Position numbers and translations under genes: made by a program. Below are positions 1 through 11,720 of a stretch of DNA of 64,000 bases, in pieces; positions within the stretch are counted from its first letter, which is position 1, and the number at the start of each line of letters is the position of its first letter. The notes below the pieces were generated by a model that saw nothing but the letters and a program-made list of their open reading frames with translations, was not told where the DNA came from and did not search any database. Source of the DNA: Chlamydomonas reinhardtii (Eukaryota; Chlorophyta; Chlorophyceae; Chlamydomonadales; Chlamydomonadaceae); the NCBI RefSeq assembly GCF_000002595.2, contig NC_057009.1, forward strand, positions 2,257,346 to 2,321,345, in the 5' to 3' direction.

Positions 1-139
1 GCACCCAACACTGAACATTACCGGCACCAAGCACATTGCAGACACACCTCCACAACGGCCATTTCCCCTCACCGTGCCCCACGCACCTACCATACCACCC
101 ATCCGCCCTCCTCCTCCTCCTCCTGCCGCCACCACACCC

Positions 140-458
140 CTACCAGCCCCTGTACTTCTGCATGTAGCGGTAGATGATGGGCGGCAGGCCCTGGTTGGAG
201 CGCACGTTCCACCACACCAGGATGATGATGAACAGCATGAGGCTGTTGGACACCAGCCAGATGAAGGTCATGAAGAAGGCGTTCCAGATGTACCACATGC
301 CGCCGTAGTACGGCAGCTCAAAGAAGCGCGGCCCGTTCACGTCCAGCACGTTCAGCGCCACCACCTGCGTACGCGTGTCCATAAGTTTCGCGTTTGTTTC
401 GTGCTCGAGTAGGCATATGCGGTAGTACCGTGCTTTGTGCCGTTTGTGCCGTTTGTGC

Positions 459-489
<31 letters not shown>

Positions 490-3400
490 TGCGTGCGCTG
501 TGTGGTTCGACGCATGGTACGTCGAGTGGGTATCCGCTGTGTCCGGCTGCAGCCCATTAACCGCGCCCCTCGCGCGGCCCCTTGTTCCCCTACTCCACGC
601 CACGCCTGGGCAGCCGCTGCGCACCTGCACGAAGGGGCCAAAGGTGGTTCCGTCTTGGAGCTCCGCGATGGGCCCGGTCCAGTAGGGCACGTAGGTGTAG
701 CTGATGTCTTGGGCCTGCGGGCTGAAGCGCCAGCCGTCGCAGGCGCCCAGCAGCGACACCTGGCCCAGAGACACCTGCAGAGAGAGCCACGTGCGTGTGC
801 GTTAGGAAAGCACAGGGTGAATGTGTGTGAATGTTTTGGGAATACAACAAAATGTAGCCCAGCCAGACGTGATTGTGTGTGAATGTGTGTGCGTGTGTGT
901 AGAAATGCACTGTTCGTAACACGCTGTGCCCGGCTGCACAGCACCGTGCTTGTAAGTGCCGTCTCGATGTCGACTGTACGTTTGATACCGATGTACCGTC
1001 TGCACACTCCATTACAGTCCCGCGACCCCGCATGCCTCTCCCCGTCCCGCACACACCTGCACCGCGGACAGAAAGCTGACCTCCACATCCGTGGACATGC
1101 CCACCTGCAGCACCAAACATCCACAAACACCAGCATCCGCATCACCGCAGTTCTCGTAAGCAGCATCAGCAACACAGGTACACAGGCACGAAGCCATCTG
1201 CTCCATGCCAATCCGGAGCCCAAGCCCCATAGCCCACAGTACCCTCCCTGCCTCTGCTTGCCCCTCACCGTCTGGTTGTCGCTGTCCACTGCCACCACCT
1301 GCCAGGCCGGCACCAGCAGCGTGTCGTTGCCGGCGCCCAGGGTCAGCAGCGTGTCCGCGGGCCGCGACAGCGCGAAGCGAGGGATCATCACCAGCGCCTC
1401 GCCTGCAGGGGGGGTGCGGGGGCGCGGGAGCGAACGGGGCGTGCAGCAGGGGCCGAGGCGGGGGCGAGGCGTGGCCTTAAGACGGGGCAGCGGCAGGCAC
1501 AGACGGCATGTGCGCTTTTGCGTCTTGATGTGCTTCCGGTGCTACCCTCCTGTCTTGCACTCACCAGTCCACCCGCCCGCCCCAGCACCCCAACCAACCA
1601 CCCCAGCACCCCAGAACTCAGTGCATTTCGGGGATGGGGACTACCGTATTGTCGCGGGCCACTCCGTTGTCAATGCGTAGGCCACGCTTTCCTCATCGCA
1701 TTGGGTTCGGTTTACTTTGGGCTGGTATCTGCAACCCACCCACATACCCAGTAAGTAATAGGCGTTGTTGACGCCGGTGTTGGGGCAACGCGCGTTCATG
1801 CCGGGCCAGGGCCACAGGTTGGATACGGACTTCCAGGGCGGCGGCGCGCGCAGCCGCCGGGCGTCGTCGTGGTAGAGCGCCAGCACGGCGGAGGCGGGCA
1901 CGCCCTCCAGCGACAGCGTGCCGCTCAGCCGCGTACTGCGGGGGAGGTGGGGGTGGAGGTGGTGGTGTGAGGCTGGTGAGGTGATGTGAGGTTGGTGAAG
2001 TGGTGTGAGGTTGGGGAGTCGGTGCTGGAGGAGATGGTGTGAGGTTGGGGAGGTGGTTGGGGACGTTGGGGACAAGGCGGGGTAGCAGGGTGAGCACGGC
2101 CGTGTGGTGCGCGGAGGGACAGTGAGGTGCGAGGAAGGAGCTACATGAGCTTATGTACGGTGTATGGGGGTAAGGCTCGCGCAGTGCCGAAGTCAACCCC
2201 CAGCTTCCCCGCCTCCTCCTCCTCCTCCTCCTCTTCCAGCTTATCCCCATTTGTAAAAGGGAGGCAGAGGCGCCGCGCCGGCCCCGCCCCGCACCTGGGC
2301 TGCACGTAGTCGACGTCTGCTGCCGGCACCGAGGCGGCCACCTGGTCTACAAACTGGTACACCTCCGTGGCGTTGATGCTGCGCAGCGTGAGGGGAGGTG
2401 AGGTGGCAGGAGTGAAGGTGCGGGAACATGGGAAGGGCGAGGGAGCGAAGCGGTACATGGATAGCTGCAAGGACACGAGGACGTCAACAAGTAGCTCACA
2501 CTGCCTCAAAAGATCATACGATTGCCATAACCCGACGCCACACGCCGTCCGCCCTGCAACCCGCTGCAGTCCACACCTCCCGCCCCCCAAAAGGTCGCAC
2601 CCACACCCACGCCCCACACGCACACCTACGCCAACGCCTCACCAACCCAGCCCCACCCTCGCCCCTCCTCAGAGCGCCACCCACTTGAAGGGGCTCTGGA
2701 TGACCAGCGTGGCCCCGGTGGCCGCCTGCTGGTAGTAGGCCACCAGCGTGATGGGGCGGCCCACCGCCACCGCCGCGGCGCCCACACGCACACGGCCCCC
2801 CGCCGTGCAGTTCAAGTACACCGCGCGGTCGTTGACTATGGCCAGCCCCACCGCACCGTACAGCACCTGCCGAGTCTGTGTGCGTGCGTGTTGTTCGTGT
2901 TGGCAAGTGGAGTGGGACACAGCGTGTCAGCGGGCAGGGTTCCGGGGCCGGGGTGTTACCGGCGTGAAGTTCCGAAACATAAGAAAACGGCAACGTAAGC
3001 TCCCGATTAAGTGTGCTCGAGCCCCCTTGCCTGTTTCAGATATGTCGACAGGCGGTGACACCAGCTTGGCTACTGCTGCTGCGTTCCTGTCCGCGTGCAT
3101 TGCAGGCAGCCCTCCAGGCCCCCCGTCCATTCCTGACGCCCCTCCATGCCCCGGCCCGCTCCGCCCCGCCCCGCTCCCGCCTTCCCTCCCTCCCTCCCTC
3201 CCTCCCTCCCTCCCTCCCTCCCTCCCTCCCTCCCTCCCTCCCTCCCTCCCTCCCTCCCTCCCTCCCTCCCTCCTCCCTCCCTTCCGCCCTCCCTCCTTCC
3301 CTCCCTCCCCAGACCTCCACTCAGCCCCCTCCCCCCTGCTCAGCCCTCACCGCGTTGCAGGCGGCGCCGCGTATGTCGGTGCACTCCAGCATGATGAGCG

Positions 3401-4052
3401 GCTTGCAGTACGGCGCCGCTGCGCTGTACTGGTCTGGCGCAAACTCATCGCAGCTGTAGGGGAAGTGCACCGGGTCGCGGTTGCAGCAATACTCCGCGAG
3501 CAGGAAGTTCTTGTGTCCTATGCTGTAAAGATAGAAGCGGGGGCGGGCGTGTAGGATTGGGAGGAGGGGAAGGGGGCAGAAGTGTTAGGGTTTGATAGGG
3601 AGTGAGGCGGGCACACGCGCCGGAGTGATAGGGCACGTCCACACTAGCCTGAATCCGCTCACTTGTTGATGTTGTTGGTGATGCGCTGGTCGAAGTAGAT
3701 GTCACGAAAGTCCGTGTCGTGCTTATTGAGCACAAACAGCTGCGGTTTGCGGCGCAGCGCGATACGGGATACACCATAACCGTGTAAGCTTTATGCGTGT
3801 GGATTTGGGACTGCCCTAGGGTCACAGCGTGGGGTCGCAGTGTCCCCGGTCTGCCGCCTGCCCTCATCTCACCTCATATGACAACCAAAGGCCGGCCGTG
3901 AGCACCGCGAGGCAGATGACCAGAATCCAGCCGATGAGGCGAAGCGAGCCCTCATACCAGGTCTTGACGTCGAGGGGCCGGTACTTGCGTTTGTGCAGTG
4001 GCCGCTTCCCGCCCTGGGCCGGCTCCCCTGCTGACGTCGCCGGTACCGTCAT
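140..4052 (-). CDS. Unrecognised protein with two membrane segments (10 exons, 479 aa)
   Basis: I do not recognise this family. Exons in transcript order are 4052-3873, 3739-3663, 3522-3351, 2866-2685, 2378-2295, 1935-1748, 1402-1269, 1104-1057, 774-625 and 364-140; all have GT-AG borders and the phases close to give 479 residues. The start is the first ATG of exon 1; an upstream in-frame extension has no ATG. A basic N-terminus (about residues 1-35) precedes a hydrophobic segment at about 39-57. A second, very hydrophobic segment (about 428-457) lies near the C-terminus, followed by a short Arg/Lys/Tyr tail. The roughly 370 residues between them hold about ten Cys and many beta-type stretches, so they are probably lumenal or extracellular. 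Ciliary TMEM231 has this layout, but I see no convincing residue match. The poly(A) site is probably left of the window. Confidence 0.8.
459..482. repeat. (GT)n microsatellite in an intron
   Basis: About 12 GT units inside the last intron of the two-membrane-segment gene, with degenerate TG-rich flanks. Confidence 0.9.
1941..2065. repeat. Degenerate GGTGTGAGGTTG minisatellite
   Basis: An intron of the two-membrane-segment gene holds a run of imperfect units built on GGTGTGAGGTTGG and GGTGAGGTG, with about 17-20 bp periodicity. Confidence 0.6.
3181..3310. repeat. (TCCC)n tetranucleotide repeat
   Basis: About 90 bp of nearly perfect TCCC units, then a degenerate tail, in the intron before the exon at 3351-3522. 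The pyrimidine-only strand could form triplex DNA and makes spurious Pro/Ser ORFs; those are not genes. Confidence 0.9.
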
Positions 4053-4547
4053 AGTTACTAAAGGTTGGCTAACGGCGAGCAACGTTCAGGTGCAAGGAAA
4101 TGGGAGCCTCGTCGTGGCGCCATGCGAGAGTCAGCTGCGTGGCCTTTGAAGTTGTACCGTACTTGAGCGTTTAATTTACTGGGGCTGGCGAGTGAACTCG
4201 ATATCCTACAGGGAGAGCGCTCCTAGGGCCAGGTCTTCAGCGATTGTTTCCGCGCTGGATCCAAAACCTGCTGCAAAATTTTGAGCCTCCCCGCCGCGCT
4301 ACAGTATTTACAGTACTATGAGCATTGCATGACAAACACGCGCTTATCGAATTTGCAACTACAACTGCAAATGTGACCGCCAGGCGCCTGTCACTTGGGC
4401 TTGCAGAAGAAGCATACCGTAGGCAGTGTTCATCAGAAATATGCAGCGAGATATTAGCAAGTTTGTCAAAAAGCGCTCACCGCCAGCTGAGGAGAACAGG
4501 TAGGAGCGGAGCTGCGTGCCTTCGTCCAGCCGTCGTCACTCGGGAAC
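4053..4547. promoter_or_regulatory. Divergent intergenic region (about 495 bp)
   Basis: Lies between two divergently transcribed genes, so it should carry both promoters. It is less GC-rich than its neighbours. I see no clear TATA box or other recognisable element. Confidence 0.4.
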
Positions 4548-5280
4548 ATGATTAACATTGCCCCTACTACTCCTGTACGCAGGGACGTATCCAGCTTCAA
4601 AGGAGACACTGGGTACGTCAGCAAGGGCCAGCCTGGAAGTGCATCTGCGCCCGGTGGCGGCGGTGGTGGGCTGCTGAAACTGCTGAATGGCAGTAGCCGG
4701 CAGCCTTCCTCCTCATCCCAAACTGCTGTTCCTCGTGCGGCATTGCTACGTGTCCTGGAGGCGAAGCCGCCCAGCAGAGGAGCTGCCTCAGCAGACAGCA
4801 AGTGGTCTCGTGCACGCCAGGGCGCAATCCCCAGCACCACAGGCACAGTGCCGACACCCAACACACAGCCTGTACCCCAGCCATTCGCCGCTTCTGGCCA
4901 CAACCGCACCGGCAATACAGGCGCAAACAGCAGCTTAGGCCTGGAAGCAACAGGTCCGCATCGCCAGCGTCCTGGGCATGCAGGCGAGCGCTATTGGGAG
5001 TGCTACCGCCGCAACGCCGAGCCTGTGGACGACGAGCCTGAGCACCAGCATGAGCAGGAACAGCAGCTTAAGGGTCAGGGTCAGGGGCAGGTTCAGGACC
5101 GGCCTGTGGTGGTGCTCGGCGGCTCCAGCAAGCGTGCCGCCATGAAGCGCGCCGGCCTTGACAGCGCGCGGCTGCAGGAGATACGCGAGGTCCGTGCGCG
5201 CATTGAGACGAGCAGCCGCTACAACCACTGGGCCGACGGAGGGGGCCAGTGGGTAAGTGGAGCGGATGTGGGCCTGCGGT

Positions 5281-5346
<66 letters not shown>

Positions 5347-5665
5347 CTGTGTGCCTGAGCCCGATGAAATAGGTCCCAATAGTCAAGGAATTGTCGGGGG
5401 GGTGCTCTGGGTGCACGTGCGGACGCGTGCTTGTTGTCACACCTGGCATTGCAGGCCGTGCGCCACATATGGGGACCACGTTTGCGTCATGCATGCCCAT
5501 TGAGCTCCCTACCTGCTACGGTCGTTGCTGTACACAGCCCGTGAGCCCGTCCAATCTGTTTACCCTTGCTCGCAGGACTCAGAAATGATTGGCATTGATG
5601 GGGCGGACGATGTGGGCATGCGCTGGGAGGGCGTTGGGTGCACCACAACCGGACCCCGCATCTGA
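4548..5665 (+). CDS. Unrecognised protein, 2 exons, 264 aa
   Basis: Exon 1 is 4548-5252, ending in a good GTAAGT donor. Exon 2 is 5576-5665, after a CGCAG acceptor, and encodes only 29 residues plus TGA. The first half is low complexity (Ser, Gly, Ala, Pro, Gln). Residues 145-235 are more ordered: a Trp/Tyr/Arg patch (RYWECYRR), an acidic and Gln-rich stretch, then a basic helix-like segment (KRAAMKRAGLDSARLQEIRE). The tail is acidic with one Trp. There is no signal peptide or membrane segment. A TGTAA signal lies 21 bp after the stop. The terminal exon and its 3' flank resemble sequence on the other strand near 12.1-12.25 kb. Function unknown. Confidence 0.75.
5281..5352. repeat. (GT)n microsatellite in an intron
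   Basis: About 70 bp of GT units, interrupted by two TT steps and a TC step, in the single intron of the 264-residue protein gene. Confidence 0.95.
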
Positions 5666-5685
5666 GTTTAGCAGATACGGGTGCG

Positions 5686-5690
5686 TGTAA
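5686..5690 (+). terminator. Poly(A) signal TGTAA
   Basis: TGTAA 21 bp after the stop at 5663-5665. TGTAA is the usual volvocine poly(A) signal, and cleavage would fall about 15 bp downstream. This is a very short 3' UTR. Confidence 0.6.
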
Positions 5691-5739
5691 TTCCCGCGCA
5701 CGCACGCTGAGCACTGAGCGGGTTAATCGTGGACATGGC

Positions 5740-6120
5740 GTGAACTGCGGAGGCCCTGCAGCGTGAGTGAAACGACGCTCGGAGGGGCCAAACTCCACAA
5801 ACGAGGAGGGCCCAGAGGCTGTAAGTTGTCATGGACCCGTCCTGCACCCATGGCCCGGGCAGTGTCGAGCTGCGTCTCACGCCTTTTGCATAATTACGTG
5901 CACGCATGTGCGGTGTGTGTCAGCGCTCACGCCAGCACCAGGGAGAAGATGCCTTCAGCCTACATCCTGCGGGCGCCCTACCCACCAAGTCAGCTGCCTG
6001 TTGCGCGGTTCGGAGCTGGAGCAGCGGGTCGCCCCAGCAACAATCCAGTGACACAGCTTAGACCGGCGGGCGGGCACTCGAGTGCCCCGGCAGAACATTG
6101 TCCAACCAGCGGACCAGGCG
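5740..6120 (+). repeat. Histone-flank repeat, copy A
   Basis: This stretch recurs in inverted orientation at two other places. The part around 5790-5930 (core GCCCGGGCAGTGTCGAGCTG) matches the reverse complement of about 11990-12125. The part around 5950-6115 (core TTCAGCCTACATCCTGCGGG) matches the reverse complement of about 10035-10210. By eye the matches are roughly 80-85% with small indels. No open reading frame is conserved between copies, so this is repeat or duplicated flank, not a gene. Confidence 0.7.
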
Positions 6121-6413
6121 TGTCCTTCACCAAACCCAACCTGATCGACTTCGCCATTCCCAAGTCCCAACCGGTCACTCACTCTGTCCCATACCAACCC
6201 AACATGTCGCTCCACCAATCCAGCCTAGCGTTTACCGGCGACGTCGGCACGGTCCGACTAGGTGTTGCAATTCAATGCCAGTGTTCCGTGCATCCGCACT
6301 CTCTTCCCCTTGTGCAAAACCCCCTCCTCCCCACTTATGGCGCCAGGCGCCCCGCTTCACAGCGTATGGCGAAGACGACACCCAAACAATTTGCGGAAAC
6401 TATAATGCGAGCA

Positions 6414-6440
6414 TGGTGGTGTTGAGAAACACCGAGTTTG
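6414..6440 (-). terminator. Histone H4 3' hairpin
   Basis: Read on the minus strand, GGTGTT/AACACC forms a 6-bp stem with a 4-nt loop (loop 6424-6427), about 100 bp after the H4 stop. The same stem with flanking CAAAACTC is found after all four histone genes here. Volvocine replication-dependent histone mRNAs are known to end in such a palindrome rather than in poly(A). Confidence 0.85.
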
Positions 6441-6537
6441 GATGAAGAGGCAGGCAGCCAGTGGTGGGCAAGTCACGATGGATCCGTGCGCTCCCACAGA
6501 CGCCGGCCGAGCTTCGCAGCAGCAGCGCAGAAGCCGC

Positions 6538-7520
<983 letters not shown>

Positions 7521-7577
7521 GCGTGCTGCCCAGACCGTCAGGTTTGCGCCTTGCAGGGGTGGTGCTCTACCACTCAA

Positions 7578-7605
7578 CAAAACTCGGTGTTTCTCAACAC
7601 CACCT
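7578..7605 (+). terminator. Histone H3 3' hairpin
   Basis: Stem GGTGTT (7586-7591) and AACACC (7596-7601) with loop TCTC, preceded by CAAAACTC, about 65 bp after the H3 stop. Confidence 0.9.
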
Positions 7606-7699
7606 CACGCATACGGTACTTTGTAGCTCTTTTCACATGTGTCATGGTCATCTCCTGGTGGGTCCGGGCGGTAGTTCAGTTTGATGCATATGGACCAGA

Positions 7700-7743
7700 C
7701 CGTGCCTGAGCCTCGTACCTGAGCCTCGTGCCTGAGCCTCGCA
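7700..7743. repeat. 14-bp tandem repeat (CCTGAGCCTCGTAC type)
   Basis: Three consecutive units of about 14 bp built on CCTGAGCCTCG, downstream of H3. Confidence 0.8.
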
Positions 7744-7902
7744 GGGGTGGGCGGGAATGTCTGCGAGCTAGGTCGTTGTCAGCCCGCTACCAGCTGTGAC
7801 CCTTTGTGTTTCACCCGGTTCCAGTCACTTCAGCTCTCTGCTTTACCGGCTTCCCAAGCTCCCGCCAAGCTGCCCCTTCTCCCTGCAATACCAAGGATTC
7901 GC

Positions 7903-7922
7903 TGTGTGTGTGTGTGTGTGTG
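7903..7922. repeat. Short (TG)n run at the repeat edge
   Basis: About ten TG units directly abutting the left end of the first 552-bp direct repeat. Confidence 0.9.
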
Positions 7923-8470
7923 TTGAAAAGAAAACAACAAAACGAAGCCCGCCCAGACGGCGCGACGGAGTTACTTACGGATACCTACCGATACCGAGCG
8001 TCTTGTAGCCGCGTCGACCCCGGTAGTCATACTTACCCGCAAAAAGCCTGGAACCCCCCCTCGGGCGATCGACGAACGACCTGACCCCGAGTGGCACCCA
8101 TATGCATTGTATGCGCCGCGCCCTGGGCGCGCTACAACGGTGACCCAGCACGCCTAATGCCCTGATTCCCGCCCGCTGTTCGTAGTCGAGCTCACCTACG
8201 GGTGATAGAGGAATTGCAGGCACAGGGCGGCAGCAAGAAAGTGTCACGAGCAGGGAAAATGGCGACAGCGATGTTAAGGGCGGCGTGCAGCAAGCAAGCT
8301 AGAACACGCATCCCAGTCCCGGCCCACTAATGATTGCGGGAAAAGAGAGCGAGGCTGTGGTCGTCGAGAAACTTATAAGGAGTCATCGGCTGCATGGGGT
8401 CAAGTCGGCGGGCGTCGGTTGTGGAGCACTAGAAGGCAGCGAACCCCCCGAACTGCTGGACATGCTCTAG
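7919..8470. repeat. 552-bp direct repeat, copy 1
   Basis: Starts TGTGTTGAAAAG and ends GGACATGCTCTAG. It recurs at 9187-9738 with a constant offset of 1268 bp and no difference that I can find by eye. The minus strand has a 90-codon open stretch (7975-8247) that I do not recognise. On that strand the element ends in a run of CA units, like the microsatellite tails of some LINEs and SINEs. The ends do not form inverted repeats and are not the TG...CA of LTRs. Identity of the element unknown. Confidence 0.9.
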
Positions 8471-9186
8471 TGTGTTCGTGCGTGTGGCGCCGCGGGCTGG
8501 CGGGAGCTGGCCTCCCGCTCCCCACTCCACGACGTCACCGAGGCTAGGCATGCTCGCGGCCGCAGTGGCCGCGTCGGCTGTCCGAAACAAGCCCCCCGGG
8601 GGGCATCCATATACTCCCCTGAAAGGAAAAGCGCGCCGGTGTGTCCACCAGTCCACGGGCCGGGCGAGGGGGCGGGCGCATGGTAGTGCTGCGCCGTACG
8701 CCGCCGCGACAGCACGCTCGTGACAAAGCCCGCCGATGATGAGAGTCATCGTGTAGTCCCAGAAGCTCGCAGCAGTCGACGCCGCGCGCGCGCCATCGAT
8801 GGCATGTCATGATTGCATCGCGGCTCCGGACAAGGTCCTGGCCCTGTGACGCGGGCTGAATAAATAGGATACGAGCGTGATGCTGGCACCGAGGTCCGCG
8901 GGAGCGGGTCGGCGAAGTGGTCGACTTGTTCTTGAGCTCGTTGTCGCCCAGTCCGCCAGGTCGCCCAAACTACCCCAGCTCCGCGCACCCGGCCCGTTGG
9001 AAAGGTACAGTACAGTTAAGCAAAAGCAAATACCGGGGGCTTAAAAGCCCTCAGCCCAAAGGCCCGCCCATAGGTCCCGAATTGGAAAAACAAACGAGCC
9101 CCAGCCAGAAGCGCCAAGACCCGGCCTGAAACCCGGAGCAGCCCTGGCGGCCCCTGACAGTCCCAAGACGACACAGGTAATGCCCA
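8471..9186. other. 716-bp spacer between the direct repeats
   Basis: Unique within the window. It has no convincing ORF. It contains a palindromic GGGCTTAAAAGCCC near 9039-9052 and an AT-containing TGAATAAATAGG near 8860. No reverse transcriptase, transposase or tRNA-like sequence was seen. It is either the inside of a short non-autonomous element or simply the DNA between two copies. Confidence 0.6.
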
Positions 9187-9738
9187 TGTGTTGAAAAGAA
9201 AACAACAAAACGAAGCCCGCCCAGACGGCGCGACGGAGTTACTTACGGATACCTACCGATACCGAGCGTCTTGTAGCCGCGTCGACCCCGGTAGTCATAC
9301 TTACCCGCAAAAAGCCTGGAACCCCCCCTCGGGCGATCGACGAACGACCTGACCCCGAGTGGCACCCATATGCATTGTATGCGCCGCGCCCTGGGCGCGC
9401 TACAACGGTGACCCAGCACGCCTAATGCCCTGATTCCCGCCCGCTGTTCGTAGTCGAGCTCACCTACGGGTGATAGAGGAATTGCAGGCACAGGGCGGCA
9501 GCAAGAAAGTGTCACGAGCAGGGAAAATGGCGACAGCGATGTTAAGGGCGGCGTGCAGCAAGCAAGCTAGAACACGCATCCCAGTCCCGGCCCACTAATG
9601 ATTGCGGGAAAAGAGAGCGAGGCTGTGGTCGTCGAGAAACTTATAAGGAGTCATCGGCTGCATGGGGTCAAGTCGGCGGGCGTCGGTTGTGGAGCACTAG
9701 AAGGCAGCGAACCCCCCGAACTGCTGGACATGCTCTAG
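9187..9738. repeat. 552-bp direct repeat, copy 2
   Basis: Second copy of the repeat at 7919-8470, same orientation and apparently identical, followed at once by a long TG microsatellite. The matching 90-codon stretch is at 9243-9515 on the minus strand. Such identity means either a very recent duplication or active gene conversion. Confidence 0.9.
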
Positions 9739-9743
9739 ATGTC

Positions 9744-9845
<102 letters not shown>

Positions 9846-10034
9846 GCTGCATTCGGCCCCCAATAACGTTCGCTCCGGCCGTCACAACTGCTGTCAGCCC
9901 TGCCCGCTTCAACTTCCAGGTTGCCTGTGCCTTGTCTTTCAGCCTCAGCTACCGTACTCTGTACCTGGTTTCAGTCTTATTCGCTTTCAATCGACCCCTC
10001 CGCCGGTCCGCCCCTCTGCTGGCATCACCACGGA

Positions 10035-10210
10035 CAATGTTCTGCCAGGGCAAATCTGGTGCCTGCCCGCCGGTCTGAGCTGCGTCACTAGGTTACTGGC
10101 GCTTCGTAATGGGTTGCCGGGACGACCCGCTGCTCCAACTACGAACATCACAACAGGCAACCGACTCGGTAGGGTAGGGCGCCCGCAGGATGTAGGCTGA
10201 AGGCGCCTTC
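10035..10210 (-). repeat. Histone-flank repeat, copy B (partial)
   Basis: The reverse complement resembles 5945-6115 (copy A): shared CTACATCCTGCGGGCGCC, GGAGCAGCGGGTCG, CAGACCGGCGGGC and GGCAGAACATTGTCC blocks separated by small indels. It sits on the 3' side of H2A, as copy A sits on the 3' side of H4. Confidence 0.7.
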
Positions 10211-10457
10211 TCCTACCCACCGCCAAACGTGTCTGCCAGTACTCCACGGCAGCGGCAGGATCAGGTTGGGAAAGCCGGAAAGGTGTACGCCGCGGGCACA
10301 CTCGGTACGACGACTCGGGAAGTACTGGCGTGTTTCCTGCTAGCCAAGTCTTGCTGTGCGTGCTGCACATTGCTTGTGTCCACTCGACACGACCTGTTGT
10401 GGGCTTGTGGCCCACCCGATCTCCGTGCCCGAATCCACGCCCTGAATCCCGAGTGAA

Positions 10458-10484
10458 AGGTGGTGTTGATAAACACCGAGTTTG
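10458..10484 (-). terminator. Histone H2A 3' hairpin
   Basis: On the minus strand GGTGTT and AACACC pair across a 4-nt loop (10468-10471), about 60 bp after the H2A stop. Confidence 0.85.
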
Positions 10485-10537
10485 GGGAAGCAGTGTCGGA
10501 GCTGTAGACAAATGTGTACAGCCAGGCGTAAGCCCGC

Positions 10538-10936
10538 TTACACAGCGGCAGAGCCGTCCTCGGCCTTGCCGCCCTTGTTCTTCTTGGGCAGCAGCACAGC
10601 GTGGATGTTGGGCAGCACGCCACCCGAGGCGATGGTCACCTCGCCCAGCAGCTTGCCCAGCTCCTCGTCGTTGCGGATGGCCAGCTGGATGTGGCGGGGC
10701 ACGATGCGGTTCTTCTTGTTGTCGCGGGCGGCGTTGCCGGCCAGCTCCAGCACCTCAGCGGTCAGGTACTCAAGCACGGCGGCCAGGTACACGGGCGCGC
10801 CGGCACCGATGCGCTCGGCGTACTTGCCCTTCTTCAGGTAGCGCGCAATGCGGCCCACAGGGAACTGCAGGCCAGCCTTGGCGCTGCGGCTCACGGCCTT
10901 CTTGCCAGAGGTCTTGCCCTTGCCGCGACCAGCCAT
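10538..10936 (-). CDS. H2A: Histone H2A
   Basis: An intronless 132-residue ORF with the full H2A fold: [14 protein letters not shown], the acidic-patch region ([12 protein letters not shown]) and the docking [15 protein letters not shown]. The C-terminal tail ([13 protein letters not shown]) has no SQ(E/D) motif, so this is canonical H2A and not H2A.X. The longer docking-domain changes of H2A.Z are absent. It is divergent from H2B over a 285-bp promoter, with a TATA-type TATAAA about 95 bp upstream, and has the histone hairpin downstream. Confidence 0.99.
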   Translation of the reverse strand: MAGRGKGKTSGKKAVSRSAKAGLQFPVGRIARYLKKGKYAERIGAGAPVYLAAVLEYLTAEVLELAGNAARDNKKNRIVPRHIQLAIRNDEELGKLLGEVTIASGGVLPNIHAVLLPKKNKGGKAEDGSAAV

Positions 10937-11221
10937 TGTATCGAGTTGGGGGTTGGTTAAGAACAAGATATGAGGGCTGAGAGTTAGGGTTGTGAGCGAT
11001 GTAAGTCTACAATAAGGGGCCCTTGTGTTTATATGCAGCTGGCCCAAAAGCAAAGCGGCTCGGCCTGGCCACCAGTCAACGCGAAGTGTCGGTTGGTCAA
11101 ACAACCGCCATCCTCGCCCTGGCCACCCCCGATGCCGACCCCAGCAATAAATAGCGCATTTTCTTTCAGAGCGACTATCCCAACTTACTCAGTTTCCTTC
11201 CACATCAACACCTCTATCAAA
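10937..11221. promoter_or_regulatory. H2A-H2B bidirectional promoter
   Basis: TATA box for H2A at 11028-11034 (minus strand, ATATAAA) and AATAAATA for H2B at 11146-11153. CTCGGCCTGGCCA (11059-11071), GTCAACG (11075-11081), GGTCAA (11095-11100) and CCTCGCCCTGGCCA (11112-11125) are the reverse complements of TGGCCAGG(C/G)CGAG and (C)GTTGAC(C) motifs that also occur in the H4-H3 promoter. Confidence 0.8.
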
Positions 11222-11683
11222 ATGGCCCCCAAGAAGGACGAGAAGCCCGCGACCGCCGAGGCTGGCGCCGAGGCCCCTGCCAAGGCTGAGGCCAAGCCCA
11301 AGGCCGAGAAGGCCGCCAAGAAGGCCAAGAAGGAGCCCTCCAAGAAGGCTGCCAAGGAGCCCAAGGGCGACGGCGAGAAGAAGGACAAGAAGAAGAAGAA
11401 GAGCGCCGTGGAGACCTACAAGCTGTACATCTACAAGGTGCTCAAACAGGTGCACCCCGACACCGGCATCAGCAGCAAGGCCATGTCCATCATGAACAGC
11501 TTCATCAACGACATCTTTGAGAAGGTGGCCACCGAGGCCTCCAAGCTAAGCCGCTACAACAAGAAGCCCACCGTGACCTCCCGCGAGATTCAGACCGCCG
11601 TGCGCCTGGTGCTTCCCGGCGAGCTGGCCAAGCACGCGGTGTCGGAGGGCACCAAGGCCGTGACCAAGTTCACCTCGGGCTAA
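11222..11683 (+). CDS. H2B: Histone H2B
   Basis: An intronless 153-residue ORF. The N-terminal 60 residues are the long Lys/Ala/Pro/Glu tail typical of plant and algal H2B, ending in a run of about ten Lys/Asp. The fold follows: [39 protein letters not shown] and [20 protein letters not shown], then [12 protein letters not shown] with the lysine that is ubiquitinated in other eukaryotes. It pairs with H2A. TATA-like AATAAATA lies about 70 bp upstream and the 3' hairpin follows the stop. Confidence 0.99.
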   Translation: MAPKKDEKPATAEAGAEAPAKAEAKPKAEKAAKKAKKEPSKKAAKEPKGDGEKKDKKKKKSAVETYKLYIYKVLKQVHPDTGISSKAMSIMNSFINDIFEKVATEASKLSRYNKKPTVTSREIQTAVRLVLPGELAKHAVSEGTKAVTKFTSG

Positions 11684-11720
11684 GCACGCTCCGAGGCTGG
11701 ACCTGTTCTTCAACCCTCTC

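Noticed and set aside
3036-3459. Pro/Ser-rich ORFs near 3.1-3.4 kb
   Set aside because: They are translations of the TCCC repeat inside an intron.
140-4052. Identification of the first gene as TMEM231
   Set aside because: Only the topology and a few residues agree; the conserved TMEM231 segments could not be aligned convincingly.
8030-8140. ATACTTACC resembling the 5' end of U1 snRNA inside each 552-bp repeat
   Set aside because: The following sequence does not give the U1 stem-loop 1 and 2 protein-binding loops, and no Sm site follows. The nine-base match is explained by chance.
7975-8247. 90-codon minus-strand ORF in each direct repeat as a gene
   Set aside because: Present in both copies only because the copies are identical. 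No start context, family similarity or poly(A) signal.
7919-9738. LTR retroelement with 552-bp LTRs
   Set aside because: The repeat lacks TG...CA ends. No primer-binding site, polypurine tract, target duplication or gag/pol-like reading frame was seen in the 716-bp interior. I keep it only as an unexplained direct repeat.
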